A DNA stretch of 11,230 bases, taken from Spirochaetales bacterium (lineage in GTDB: Bacteria; Spirochaetota; Spirochaetia; DSM-27196; SLAA01). The first letter of the stretch is position 1, and the number at the start of each line of letters is the position of its first letter. The position numbers and the translations under genes were made by a program. Under the pieces are notes generated by a model. That model was not told the DNA's origin, did no database searches, and saw nothing but the letters and a program-made list of their open reading frames with translations. Location of the stretch: NCBI GenBank assembly GCA_007126415.1, contig SLBH01000265.1:1-11230 (forward strand), written 5' to 3'. Of this stretch, positions 1-5,401 are shown one piece after another.

Positions 1-1006
1 AACAAGCGTAGCCTATGACATCATCACGATTCGAGAGGAGAATCGCGGACGAGCACATCACCGGGAAACACATATCGGAGCGCATCAGTTGAAACTCGGC
101 CGGCGGAACGTCCGAGTTGTGCGTCTGAGTCCGCAACTGCTCGATGAAGGCACCTTGATGCGGCGGAACAATGAAACTCTCTATCGTCGTTCCGTGTGCT
201 TGGGACCCAAGGATATTGAGCAGCCGTTCGCCCGCCGGATTAAGATCGCGAATACGGAACCGCTCGTCGAGCACGATCGCGGCCACGTTGAGATTGCCGA
301 GCACCACATCGGCGGCGGTCTGAAGCGAGACCCGCAGAACGCGGTACTTCACAATCACCACCCAGATTACGACCGCCGCCGGAGACAGAGCAACCGGGAA
401 CATAGGAGGGACCCCGAGCGCGATGTACTCCAGCATGGTCGCGGCGAAGCCGACCAACAACAACGTTCCGAACACGATGTGCGCGTATCGTGTGATCGTA
501 CGGTTGCGGTGCTGAGTAGAGCGGCTCAGGATCAACGCCGGTACCAGCATCACGCTCAACGCAAAAACCGAGTACACGATCGAGACCGGGTGCGCGGTAT
601 GGATGCCGACCCAGCCCCACCCCGTTAATACAAAGCGACGATACGGGAAGCCGATATCAAACACCAGAAACAGAGCGATGAACGCTACCGTAGGGCCCCA
701 TAGCGCCAGTTGCAGCGCTACACGCCGCGTGAGGTCGGCACGTTCGGCCAAGCGCAGCAGGTACAGGGCCAGCACCGGAGGAGTGAGTACCACGAAGACG
801 TGCGCCACTCTGTAGAGCTGCATCGCCGACTCGGGCGTCTGTGCCTCATAGAATAGTACGTGCATTCCGTTGGCAAGCGCCATAAGTCCACAGACCGTAG
901 CGAATAGCCGGTTTTGCAACGAATAGAAGTTTTGTTGGAGCGCGTACACACCCAGTGCACAGAAGGCCAGAGTCAAGGTATACGCTACAATCGTGAGTGC
1001 GTTCAT
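1..1006 (-). CDS. 7TM-PAS membrane sensor protein, N-terminal part (cut by left window edge)
   Basis: An open frame runs without a stop from an ATG at 1006 to the left edge, giving 335 residues of a longer protein. The first 220 residues hold seven hydrophobic segments (about 5-24, 34-53, 68-86, 97-117, 140-161, 175-196 and 204-220). This resembles the N-terminal 7TM module placed before signalling domains in some bacterial histidine kinases. A PAS-like domain follows from about residue 232 (LNVAAIVLDERFRIRDLNPAGE), a typical PAS start in which the chain reads 'what am I now, where am I going' around DLNPAGERLL. The output domain lies outside the window, so histidine kinase, GGDEF or another output are all possible. 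No Shine-Dalgarno sequence precedes the ATG, but a good promoter ends only about 16 bases upstream, so the mRNA leader may be very short. I am confident that the gene is real, less so of its class. Confidence 0.82.
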   Translation of the reverse strand, partial: MNALTIVAYTLTLAFCALGVYALQQNFYSLQNRLFATVCGLMALANGMHVLFYEAQTPESAMQLYRVAHVFVVLTPPVLALYLLRLAERADLTRRVALQLALWGPTVAFIALFLVFDIGFPYRRFVLTGWGWVGIHTAHPVSIVYSVFALSVMLVPALILSRSTQHRNRTITRYAHIVFGTLLLVGFAATMLEYIALGVPPMFPVALSPAAVVIWVVIVKYRVLRVSLQTAADVVLGNLNVAAIVLDERFRIRDLNPAGERLLNILGSQAHGTTIESFIVPPHQGAFIEQLRTQTHNSDVPPAEFQLMRSDMCFPVMCSSAILLSNRDDVIGYAC

Positions 1007-1021
1007 AGTGCGGTTCGGTCC

Positions 1022-1050
1022 ACTATATCATCACGGCGGACCACTAACAA
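1022..1050 (-). promoter_or_regulatory. Sigma70-type promoter of the 7TM-PAS sensor gene
   Basis: Read on the minus strand, TTGTTA (1045-1050) and TATAGT (1022-1027) are separated by exactly 17 bp. They match the consensus hexamers at 4 of 6 and 5 of 6 positions. Transcription would start near 1015, leaving a leader of only about 9 nt before the ATG at 1006 and no room for a normal ribosome binding site. The assignment is by eye. Confidence 0.5.
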
Positions 1051-1072
1051 TCACCCGTCCGTCGGTCGATGC

Positions 1073-1100
1073 TTGACACCTGCGCCGGCCGTTCTATACT
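1073..1100 (+). promoter_or_regulatory. Strong sigma70-type promoter of serA
   Basis: TTGACA (1073-1078, perfect -35) and TATACT (1095-1100, 5 of 6 for -10) are separated by 16 bp. Transcription should start near 1107. A GGAGGT Shine-Dalgarno at 1120-1125 then lies 6 nt before the ATG at 1132. The -35 boxes of this promoter and of the divergent sensor promoter are only 22 bp apart, so the two could influence each other. No operator-like palindrome is obvious, so constitutive strong expression is the simplest reading. Confidence 0.7.
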
Positions 1101-1131
1101 GACCGTATCACGCGTCGCCGGAGGTGCAGAG

Positions 1132-2340
1132 ATGAAGATCCTTGTTGCCGACAGTTTTCCCGAGTTCGCGGTCAACCGGCTGCGCGAGGTCGCCGAAGGG
1201 GTGCGCTACGAGCCGAAGCTCGGTGCGGCGGAGCTTCCTGAAGCGATACAAGACGCCGGTGTACTCATTGTGCGGTCCACGAAAGTGACCGCAGCGTGTA
1301 TAGAAGCGAGCAACAACCTTAGCCTGGTTATTCGTGCCGGTGCGGGCGTCAACACCATAGACGTCAAGGCCGCCAGCTCTCGCGGCGTCTACGTGGCAAA
1401 CTGCCCCGGTAAGAACTCGGTCGCGGTAGCGGAGCTGGCCCTCGGGCTCATCCTCGCGCTCGACCGCCGAATCGCTGATAACGTCATAGATATGCGCGGC
1501 GGTGCCTGGAACAAAGGCGAGTACTCCAAAGCCGACGGGGTGCACGGCAAGCGTCTCGGTGTAATCGGGGTTGGGCAGATCGGGATCGAACTGATCCGCC
1601 GCGCGCAGGCTTGCGGCCTGAAACTCGAGGCCTGGTCGCGATCGCTCACACCCGAGCGCGCCGCGGAACTCGGCGTGCGCCACTGCCCCACGCTCGAGGA
1701 ACTCGTCGAGCGCTGCGAAATCGTTTCGGTTCACCTTGCTCTCAACGACGACACCCGCGGACTGGTATCGGCCGATCTCATCGGCCGTATGCGTCCCGGC
1801 ACAATCTTCATCAACACCGCACGCGCCGAGGTGGTAGACGAAGATGCCCTGCTCGAGGCTGTACAGTCCGGAAAAATAAGGGCTGGGCTCGATGTGTTTC
1901 GCGACGAGCCGGAAGGGAAATCCGGAACCGTAGAGACACCGTGGAGCGGTGTGGCCGACGCCTACATTACGCACCATATCGGAGCCTCCACGCAGCAAGC
2001 CCAGAACGCGGTAGCAGCTGAGGCGATCGCGATAGTACGCGAGTATCAGCGCACCGGACGCGTACGCAACTGGGTAAACCGCTGTCTCTTCACCGAGGCG
2101 CGTTGGCAGTTGGTGGTGCGCCATTTCGACAGACCGGGCGTTCTCGCGAACGTCATGACCACGCTGAAGGACGGGTCAATCAACGCCGAGGAGATCGAGA
2201 ACGTAATTTTCGACGGGCGCAAGGCCGCGTGCTGCATCATACAGCTTGACGATCGGCCCACCGACGAAATGCTCGCGCAGATCCGCAGCCGCAGCGACGA
2301 GATAATCAGTGCCGAGCTCGTAGATCTGCAAAGCGAATGA
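1132..2340 (+). CDS. serA: D-3-phosphoglycerate dehydrogenase with ACT domain
   Basis: This 402-residue cytosolic enzyme should oxidise 3-phosphoglycerate with NAD+ to 3-phosphohydroxypyruvate, the first step of serine synthesis. The substrate-binding part shows AGAGVNTID (69-77) and NCPGKNSVAVAEL. The Rossmann motif GVGQIG is at 146-151. The catalytic set is Arg231 (in NTARAEVVDE), Glu259 (in DEP) and His282 (in THHIGAST, where the usual Pro before His is His). A C-terminal ACT domain from about 325 (LVVRHFDRPGVLANV) is where serine feedback normally acts. The length is close to the short, E. coli-like form. The start is the ATG at 1132, with GGAGGT 6 nt upstream, rather than the in-frame ATG at 1069 that lies ahead of the promoter. 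It stands alone: no serC or serB is next to it. A related 2-hydroxyacid dehydrogenase is the alternative, but the ACT domain favours SerA. Confidence 0.9.
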   Translation: MKILVADSFPEFAVNRLREVAEGVRYEPKLGAAELPEAIQDAGVLIVRSTKVTAACIEASNNLSLVIRAGAGVNTIDVKAASSRGVYVANCPGKNSVAVAELALGLILALDRRIADNVIDMRGGAWNKGEYSKADGVHGKRLGVIGVGQIGIELIRRAQACGLKLEAWSRSLTPERAAELGVRHCPTLEELVERCEIVSVHLALNDDTRGLVSADLIGRMRPGTIFINTARAEVVDEDALLEAVQSGKIRAGLDVFRDEPEGKSGTVETPWSGVADAYITHHIGASTQQAQNAVAAEAIAIVREYQRTGRVRNWVNRCLFTEARWQLVVRHFDRPGVLANVMTTLKDGSINAEEIENVIFDGRKAACCIIQLDDRPTDEMLAQIRSRSDEIISAELVDLQSE

Positions 2341-2401
2341 CGCCCCGGCGCCGCCGTAGCCATGGCGCGGTCCGGCCGTGGCCTCGGCGACAACCTCGAC
2401 G

Positions 2402-3229
2402 TTAGAACAAACCGAGCTCGCGCGCGTTGTGCCGTAGCACATCAAGGAGGTCGGCGGTGCCGTGGGTTCCGGGGAAGTTGATCAGGCTCGCGTACTCTCG
2501 ACCCTCGCCACGCAGCGGTTCGCCGCTCGGGACGTGCCAGTTGTCGATAATGATCTGCGGCTCCTGCGCCAGGATGTCGCGCAGTCGCGACGCGGTGAGT
2601 TCGTCCATTCCGAACTCGGCAACAACGGTGAAGCCCAGCCACTCGGCAAATCCGCGCTGGTGCTGATGCACCGCAACCGGTATATCAGCGGTGCCGATAT
2701 CTTCAGCGGCCGCGAGCAGCTCGCTCGAGACCTCGTTGAGCCGGCGTTTCCAGTTCTCAAAGCGGTCCTCGGTTCCGAGGTGTTCCGCGATCGCTTCAAC
2801 CGCTTCGGCCATCAGCGGAGGATTGTTACTGGTTCGCACCTGCAGAATACGATCATCAGGGATATCCGCGGCATCGAACAGGTTTCGCATGAAGCTCTCG
2901 TAACCGCCCCACACCAACAGATCGGCCTCGGCTGCAAACCCTATATCACGCGGACTGAAATCGTACTCCGCCGGGTGACGCAGCTCAACCGGGGCAAGGA
3001 CACGAAGATCGCTCGCGCCCGCGGCCTCCACCATCGCCCCAACCCAGGAGGTAGAGGCGACGACGCGGAGGTCGTCACCGGCGTGCAGATCCTCGAACCC
3101 CACCACGCTTAAGAGAATAGTAACCCCCAACACCAGCGCACCGAAACGCACCCGCGCCCTCGTCCGTGTCCGCGTCCGTGTCCGTGTCCGTGTCCGTGTC
3201 CGCGGCACGGTAATCTTTACCGAACTCAT
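2402..3229 (-). CDS. Metal (probably zinc) ABC transporter substrate-binding protein, ZnuA/TroA family
   Basis: This 275-residue exported protein should capture a divalent metal outside the inner membrane and pass it to the permease encoded upstream. The signal peptide is unusual: residues 10-24 are an Arg-Thr repeat, followed by a hydrophobic core at 29-44 and a likely cleavage after LHA (residue 50). Family features are His85 in LRHPAEYDFSPRD, the VHQHQRGFAEWLGF segment (His188/His190) and His232 in DNWHVPSGEP. A FPGTHGTADLLD segment (252-263) stands where the fourth, usually acidic, ligand lies, offering His256 or an Asp. The long His-rich loop of many ZnuA proteins is absent. The start ATG (3229) has GGAGGT 7 nt upstream (3237-3242). 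It is last in the operon, 92 bp after the permease. Zinc is inferred from family and context; manganese or another metal is possible. Confidence 0.85.
   Translation of the reverse strand: MSSVKITVPRTRTRTRTRTRTRTRARVRFGALVLGVTILLSVVGFEDLHAGDDLRVVASTSWVGAMVEAAGASDLRVLAPVELRHPAEYDFSPRDIGFAAEADLLVWGGYESFMRNLFDAADIPDDRILQVRTSNNPPLMAEAVEAIAEHLGTEDRFENWKRRLNEVSSELLAAAEDIGTADIPVAVHQHQRGFAEWLGFTVVAEFGMDELTASRLRDILAQEPQIIIDNWHVPSGEPLRGEGREYASLINFPGTHGTADLLDVLRHNARELGLF
3162..3203 (-). repeat. Hexanucleotide tandem repeat inside the signal-peptide coding region
   Basis: Seven consecutive 6-bp units fill 42 bp. The plus-strand unit is GTCCGT, with a final T-to-C change in units 2 and 7. On the coding strand the tract reads alternating Arg (CGG) and Thr (ACA or ACG) codons. 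It encodes the positively charged n-region of the binding protein's signal peptide. Because the unit is 6 bp, slippage would add or remove Arg-Thr pairs without shifting the frame. Confidence 0.9.
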
Positions 3230-3247
3230 TCTCGATACCTCCGTTTG

Positions 3248-3325
3248 CTATCGTTGTTTGTTATCATGAGCGAAAAACGCTGCCTGGACGCCTGTCGGTG
3301 GTATCGGTACGGGTGCCGGTGTCAT
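3248..3325 (-). CDS. Possible 25-residue ORF coupled to the permease gene (uncertain)
   Basis: The permease stop and an ATG share the bases ATGA (3325-3322), a classic coupling arrangement. The frame then runs 25 codons to TAG at 3248, ending 18 bases before the binding-protein start. The region upstream of the ATG is purine-rich with GAGG and GGGG stretches that could serve as a ribosome site. The product would begin MTPAPVPIPPTG, proline-rich, with no recognisable domain. The proline codons come from a loose ACCNNN-type simple repeat, so the ORF may be chance. It could instead be a short coupled frame that carries ribosomes across the 92-bp gap. I cannot assign a function. Confidence 0.2.
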   Translation of the reverse strand: MTPAPVPIPPTGVQAAFFAHDNKQR

Positions 3326-4140
3326 GAACGCCCCTTTCCTCGTGTCACGAGCGCCGAAACACCCAACAACCCGCTCGAAACCGCCGCCGCGCTTGCTCCA
3401 ATCGGGAGGTCGAACTGCAACGCGACCACGAAGCCGCCCACGCACGCGATCGTTCCAAACAGCGAGGAAAGCAGCAGCGCGCTCCCAAACCCTCGGGCAA
3501 ACCGCAGCGCCGCGATACCGGGCAACAGAATAATGGCGTCCACGAGCAGCGCACCGACTAACCGCAACGCAATCGCCACCGCCGCTCCGAGCAGAAGGAA
3601 CATCCCGGCGATCACCGCCTCAACCGGAACTCCCAGCGCCAACGCAAGATCACGATCCAGCAACACAGCCTGTATCTCGCGATAGCCGACCACGAACGCA
3701 AGCACCACCACCGCTCCCAACACACCGACCATCACGACGTCGACCCGAGTCAGCATGAGGATGTTCCCCGCAAAAATGCCGAACACGTCCATCGCCGGGA
3801 CACCTGCACGGGCCAACAAAAGAAAAGCCCCCGCGAGCGAGCCGGTCATGAAGAATCCGGTCATAGAGCTCGCGGTGAAACGAAACCTCTGCCCGAGAGT
3901 CCCCATCAACACCGATGCGGTAGGAACGAGCACAAACGCCCCCGCCGTTGCCGAAAAACCAAGACTCATACCGGCCGCCGCGCCCAACAAGCCGACATGC
4001 ATCAGCGTAAATCGCAGTGCCATGAGGTGCAGCGATACGATCACCACGCCGAGCGTCGAAAGCGTAGCCCCGGCGATCAACATACCGAGGAAGGCGTGAC
4101 GGATCACCGGGATCGAGAGCAACTCCAACGCTTCAGTCAT
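3322..4140 (-). CDS. Metal ABC transporter permease, ZnuB/TroC-type (ABC-3 family)
   Basis: This 272-residue inner-membrane protein should form, as a dimer, the channel of the metal importer. It is hydrophobic almost throughout, with about eight candidate transmembrane helices. Family-typical stretches are HAFLGMLIAGATLSTLGVVIV near the N terminus, the GMSLGFSATAG segment, FAGNILMLTRVDV in the middle, and VGALLVDAIILLPGIAALRFA near residues 206-225. That last stretch corresponds to the conserved 'vG.lLv.all..PaatA' region facing the ATPase. The ATG (4140) overlaps the end of the ATPase gene by 8 bases (ATGACTGA), so translation is probably coupled. The final residues TRGKGRS are a normal cytosolic tail. 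Substrate specificity cannot be read from the permease. Confidence 0.88.
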   Translation of the reverse strand: MTEALELLSIPVIRHAFLGMLIAGATLSTLGVVIVSLHLMALRFTLMHVGLLGAAAGMSLGFSATAGAFVLVPTASVLMGTLGQRFRFTASSMTGFFMTGSLAGAFLLLARAGVPAMDVFGIFAGNILMLTRVDVVMVGVLGAVVVLAFVVGYREIQAVLLDRDLALALGVPVEAVIAGMFLLLGAAVAIALRLVGALLVDAIILLPGIAALRFARGFGSALLLSSLFGTIACVGGFVVALQFDLPIGASAAAVSSGLLGVSALVTRGKGRS

Positions 4141-4849
4141 CGAGCCCTCCCCCGGACAAGCGCACCGTGCGATCGAATCGCCAGCCTGCTTCGAGGCCGT
4201 GCGTGACCACGAGCGTGGTAATATGCAAGCGCTGGTGCAGCCGCTCGATCAGGTGCACCAGTTCGCGCTGCGCTTCGCGGTCGAGGTACGTCGTCGGTTC
4301 GTCCATCAACAGCAGCCGGGGCCGACGTACCAGCGCTCGTGCAAGCGCGGCTCGTTGACGTTGCCCGCCCGACAGCGTCGCCAGATCGCGCTCGGCGAGC
4401 TCCGCGATGCCTACCAACGCGAGCGTTTCGTGCACCACCTCGCGGTCTTCTCGGCTGGGCCGCTTCAGAAACCGAAACGAGCGCCCCCAGCGCCCCAGCA
4501 ACACCGAGTCCGCCACCGTAATCGGGAGCGCGGTCGGCGACTGAATCTGAGGCACATAGCCGATGCGCAGCCGAGCCCAAGCACGATCTGCGTCGTTTCG
4601 AAGCTCCCGACCGAGCACCGCGACGGTTCCCGATACAGGGGCCAGAAGCCCCAGGACCAGTCGCAACAAGGTTGTTTTCCCGGCGCCGTTCGGCCCGAGC
4701 ACGCCTACGATCCGCCCGCATTGCAATTGCAACGACAGCCGATCGAACACCGGCTGCGACCCGTATCCGGCGGTAACCGCCTGGAGACACAGCGCGTCGT
4801 CGGGGTGCGGGCGCACCGTGAGATCATTCAGCAGATCCGCTGAGCTCAC
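4133..4849 (-). CDS. Metal ABC transporter ATP-binding protein, ZnuC-type
   Basis: This 238-residue cytosolic ATPase should drive the importer. It shows a complete nucleotide-binding domain: Walker A GPNGAGKTT (52-60), the Q-loop glutamine at 101 (YVPQIQS), the signature LSGGQRQRAALARAL (159-173), Walker B LLLMDEP (179-185), the D-loop TTYLD, and the H-loop His217 in VVTHG. I chose the GTG at 4849 because GAGGAG (4857-4862) lies 7 nt upstream and the length then fits the family. An in-frame ATG at 4936 would add 29 residues that look unlike the family and would overlap the regulator gene by 113 bases. With the GTG start the overlap with the regulator is 26 bases. The 8-base overlap with the permease gene at the other end points to one transcript. 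Confidence 0.9.
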   Translation of the reverse strand: MSSADLLNDLTVRPHPDDALCLQAVTAGYGSQPVFDRLSLQLQCGRIVGVLGPNGAGKTTLLRLVLGLLAPVSGTVAVLGRELRNDADRAWARLRIGYVPQIQSPTALPITVADSVLLGRWGRSFRFLKRPSREDREVVHETLALVGIAELAERDLATLSGGQRQRAALARALVRRPRLLLMDEPTTYLDREAQRELVHLIERLHQRLHITTLVVTHGLEAGWRFDRTVRLSGGGLDD

Positions 4850-5252
4850 GATATAACTCCTCGGTTGCGGAGATATTGAGCTTTCCCACCACGCCGCGTT
4901 GTGTGATGAGAGGTTTCGCCCAAGATCGCACCTCACCGCCGGTGCCGGTGAGAATCATAACCTTGAGGCAGACAGCATCATCGAGATGTAGCTGCGTGTT
5001 GGCCACGATCCGAAGTGTGGCGTAATCATCGGTGGATACGCGCCGCAGCCGAGTTCCGTAGCGATACACGAGCGTTAACACCCCCGCGACCTCACCGTCA
5101 TCCGCGGCCGCTCCCGACCGCACCACCTCCTGGCGCACCAACGATCGTAGCATCTGCGAGCGATTGCCGTACCCCTGCTCGGTGCTTAGGCGATCAAGCA
5201 CCTCAACAAGTGATTTCTCCATCGAGACACCGAATCTCACCGTGTCACTCAT
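4824..5252 (-). CDS. NikR-like ribbon-helix-helix metal-responsive regulator
   Basis: This 142-residue cytosolic DNA-binding protein has the NikR layout. An N-terminal ribbon-helix-helix starts MSDTVRFGVSMEKSLVEVLD and contains GYGNRSQMLRSLVR (27-40). A C-terminal ACT-like metal domain follows (GVLTLVYRY at 57-65, CLKVMILTG at 95-103, LITQRGVVGKL at 115-125). In a gap-free comparison with E. coli NikR from memory, His89 and Cys95 are kept at the same numbers, but His76 is Asp and His87 is Gln. As first gene of a metal ABC operon it is probably the repressor of that operon. The start is ATG 5252, which gives the family-typical N terminus; ATG 5261 and GTG 5279 are in frame but add untypical residues. 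No Shine-Dalgarno is present, and the predicted transcription start falls on the ATG, so leaderless translation is likely. The true metal is unknown. Confidence 0.85.
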   Translation of the reverse strand: MSDTVRFGVSMEKSLVEVLDRLSTEQGYGNRSQMLRSLVRQEVVRSGAAADDGEVAGVLTLVYRYGTRLRRVSTDDYATLRIVANTQLHLDDAVCLKVMILTGTGGEVRSWAKPLITQRGVVGKLNISATEELYRELSGSAE

Positions 5253-5259
5253 ACGCGGC

Positions 5260-5268
5260 ATAGTAGCA
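5260..5268 (-). promoter_or_regulatory. Extended -10 promoter of the metal operon
   Basis: On the minus strand the sequence TGCTACTAT fits an extended -10 (TGn plus TACTAT at 5260-5265, 4 of 6 to consensus). No -35 hexamer is seen at the usual distance, as expected for this promoter type. The -10 is followed by 7 bases and then the ATG at 5252, so the first transcribed base would be at or next to the A of the start codon. The TGC overlaps one arm of the adjacent inverted repeat. Confidence 0.4.
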
Positions 5269-5287
5269 CGAAATATCACTATCGTGC
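5266..5287. promoter_or_regulatory. Inverted repeat, candidate operator of the NikR-like regulator
   Basis: GCACGA (5266-5271) and TCGTGC (5282-5287) form a perfect 6-bp inverted repeat with a 10-bp A/T-rich spacer. The arms are 16 bp apart from start to start, so they lie about one and a half helical turns apart. The repeat fills the space between the -10 and the -35 position of the metal-operon promoter, where a bound repressor would block RNA polymerase. Ribbon-helix-helix proteins of the NikR group bind two short inverted half-sites, though E. coli NikR uses a wider spacing and another half-site sequence. Confidence 0.5.
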
Positions 5288-5299
5288 CACGTCTAAACG

Positions 5300-5326
5300 C
5301 TCAATTGTTCAATTGCCGTTCAATTT
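5300..5326. repeat. Three copies of a TTCAATTG-like element in the divergent control region
   Basis: CTCAATTG (5300-5307), TTCAATTG (5308-5315) and TTCAATTT (5319-5326) lie in the same orientation. The first two are contiguous and the third follows after 3 bases. Two contain the palindrome CAATTG. They stand out as an A/T-rich island in GC-rich DNA between the metal operon and the chemoreceptor gene. They could be binding sites of a regulator acting on either side, or an upstream A/T-rich promoter element. Confidence 0.45.
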
Positions 5327-5364
5327 GCCCCCGAGATTCAGCAAACCGGTTCGCGCACCGATTA

Positions 5365-5373
5365 TGGTACTAT
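5365..5373 (+). promoter_or_regulatory. Extended -10 promoter of the chemoreceptor gene
   Basis: TGGTACTAT fits TGn plus TACTAT (5368-5373). It is the same -10 hexamer as in the divergent metal-operon promoter. No -35 box is visible. Transcription would start near 5380, and GGAG at 5387-5390 is then 11 nt before the ATG at 5402, a slightly long spacing. A sigma28-type promoter, common for chemotaxis genes, was looked for: ACCGATTA at 5357-5364 resembles its -10, but no TAAA box stands at the right distance. Confidence 0.35.
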
Positions 5374-5401
5374 ATCGGGAGTTCACGGAGCAGATCACTG
5401 T

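Noticed and set aside
1108..2124. A long open frame antisense to serA (338 codons on the minus strand)
   Set aside because: It is a shadow of the serA codon pattern in GC-rich DNA; the predicted chain has no domain, and serA on the other strand has full motifs.
2341..2401. A terminator between the converging serA and binding-protein genes
   Set aside because: The gap is GC-rich with several short possible stems (for example GCGCC with GGCGC), but none is long and no T-run follows on either strand.
2462..3112. A plus-strand open frame of 216 codons opposite the binding-protein gene
   Set aside because: Low-complexity translation without any motif; the minus-strand gene has signal peptide, ligands and a ribosome site.
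5338..5364. A sigma28 flagellar-type promoter for the chemoreceptor
   Set aside because: ACCGATTA resembles the -10, but no TAAA box lies about 15 bases before it; CAAA is 11 bases away only.
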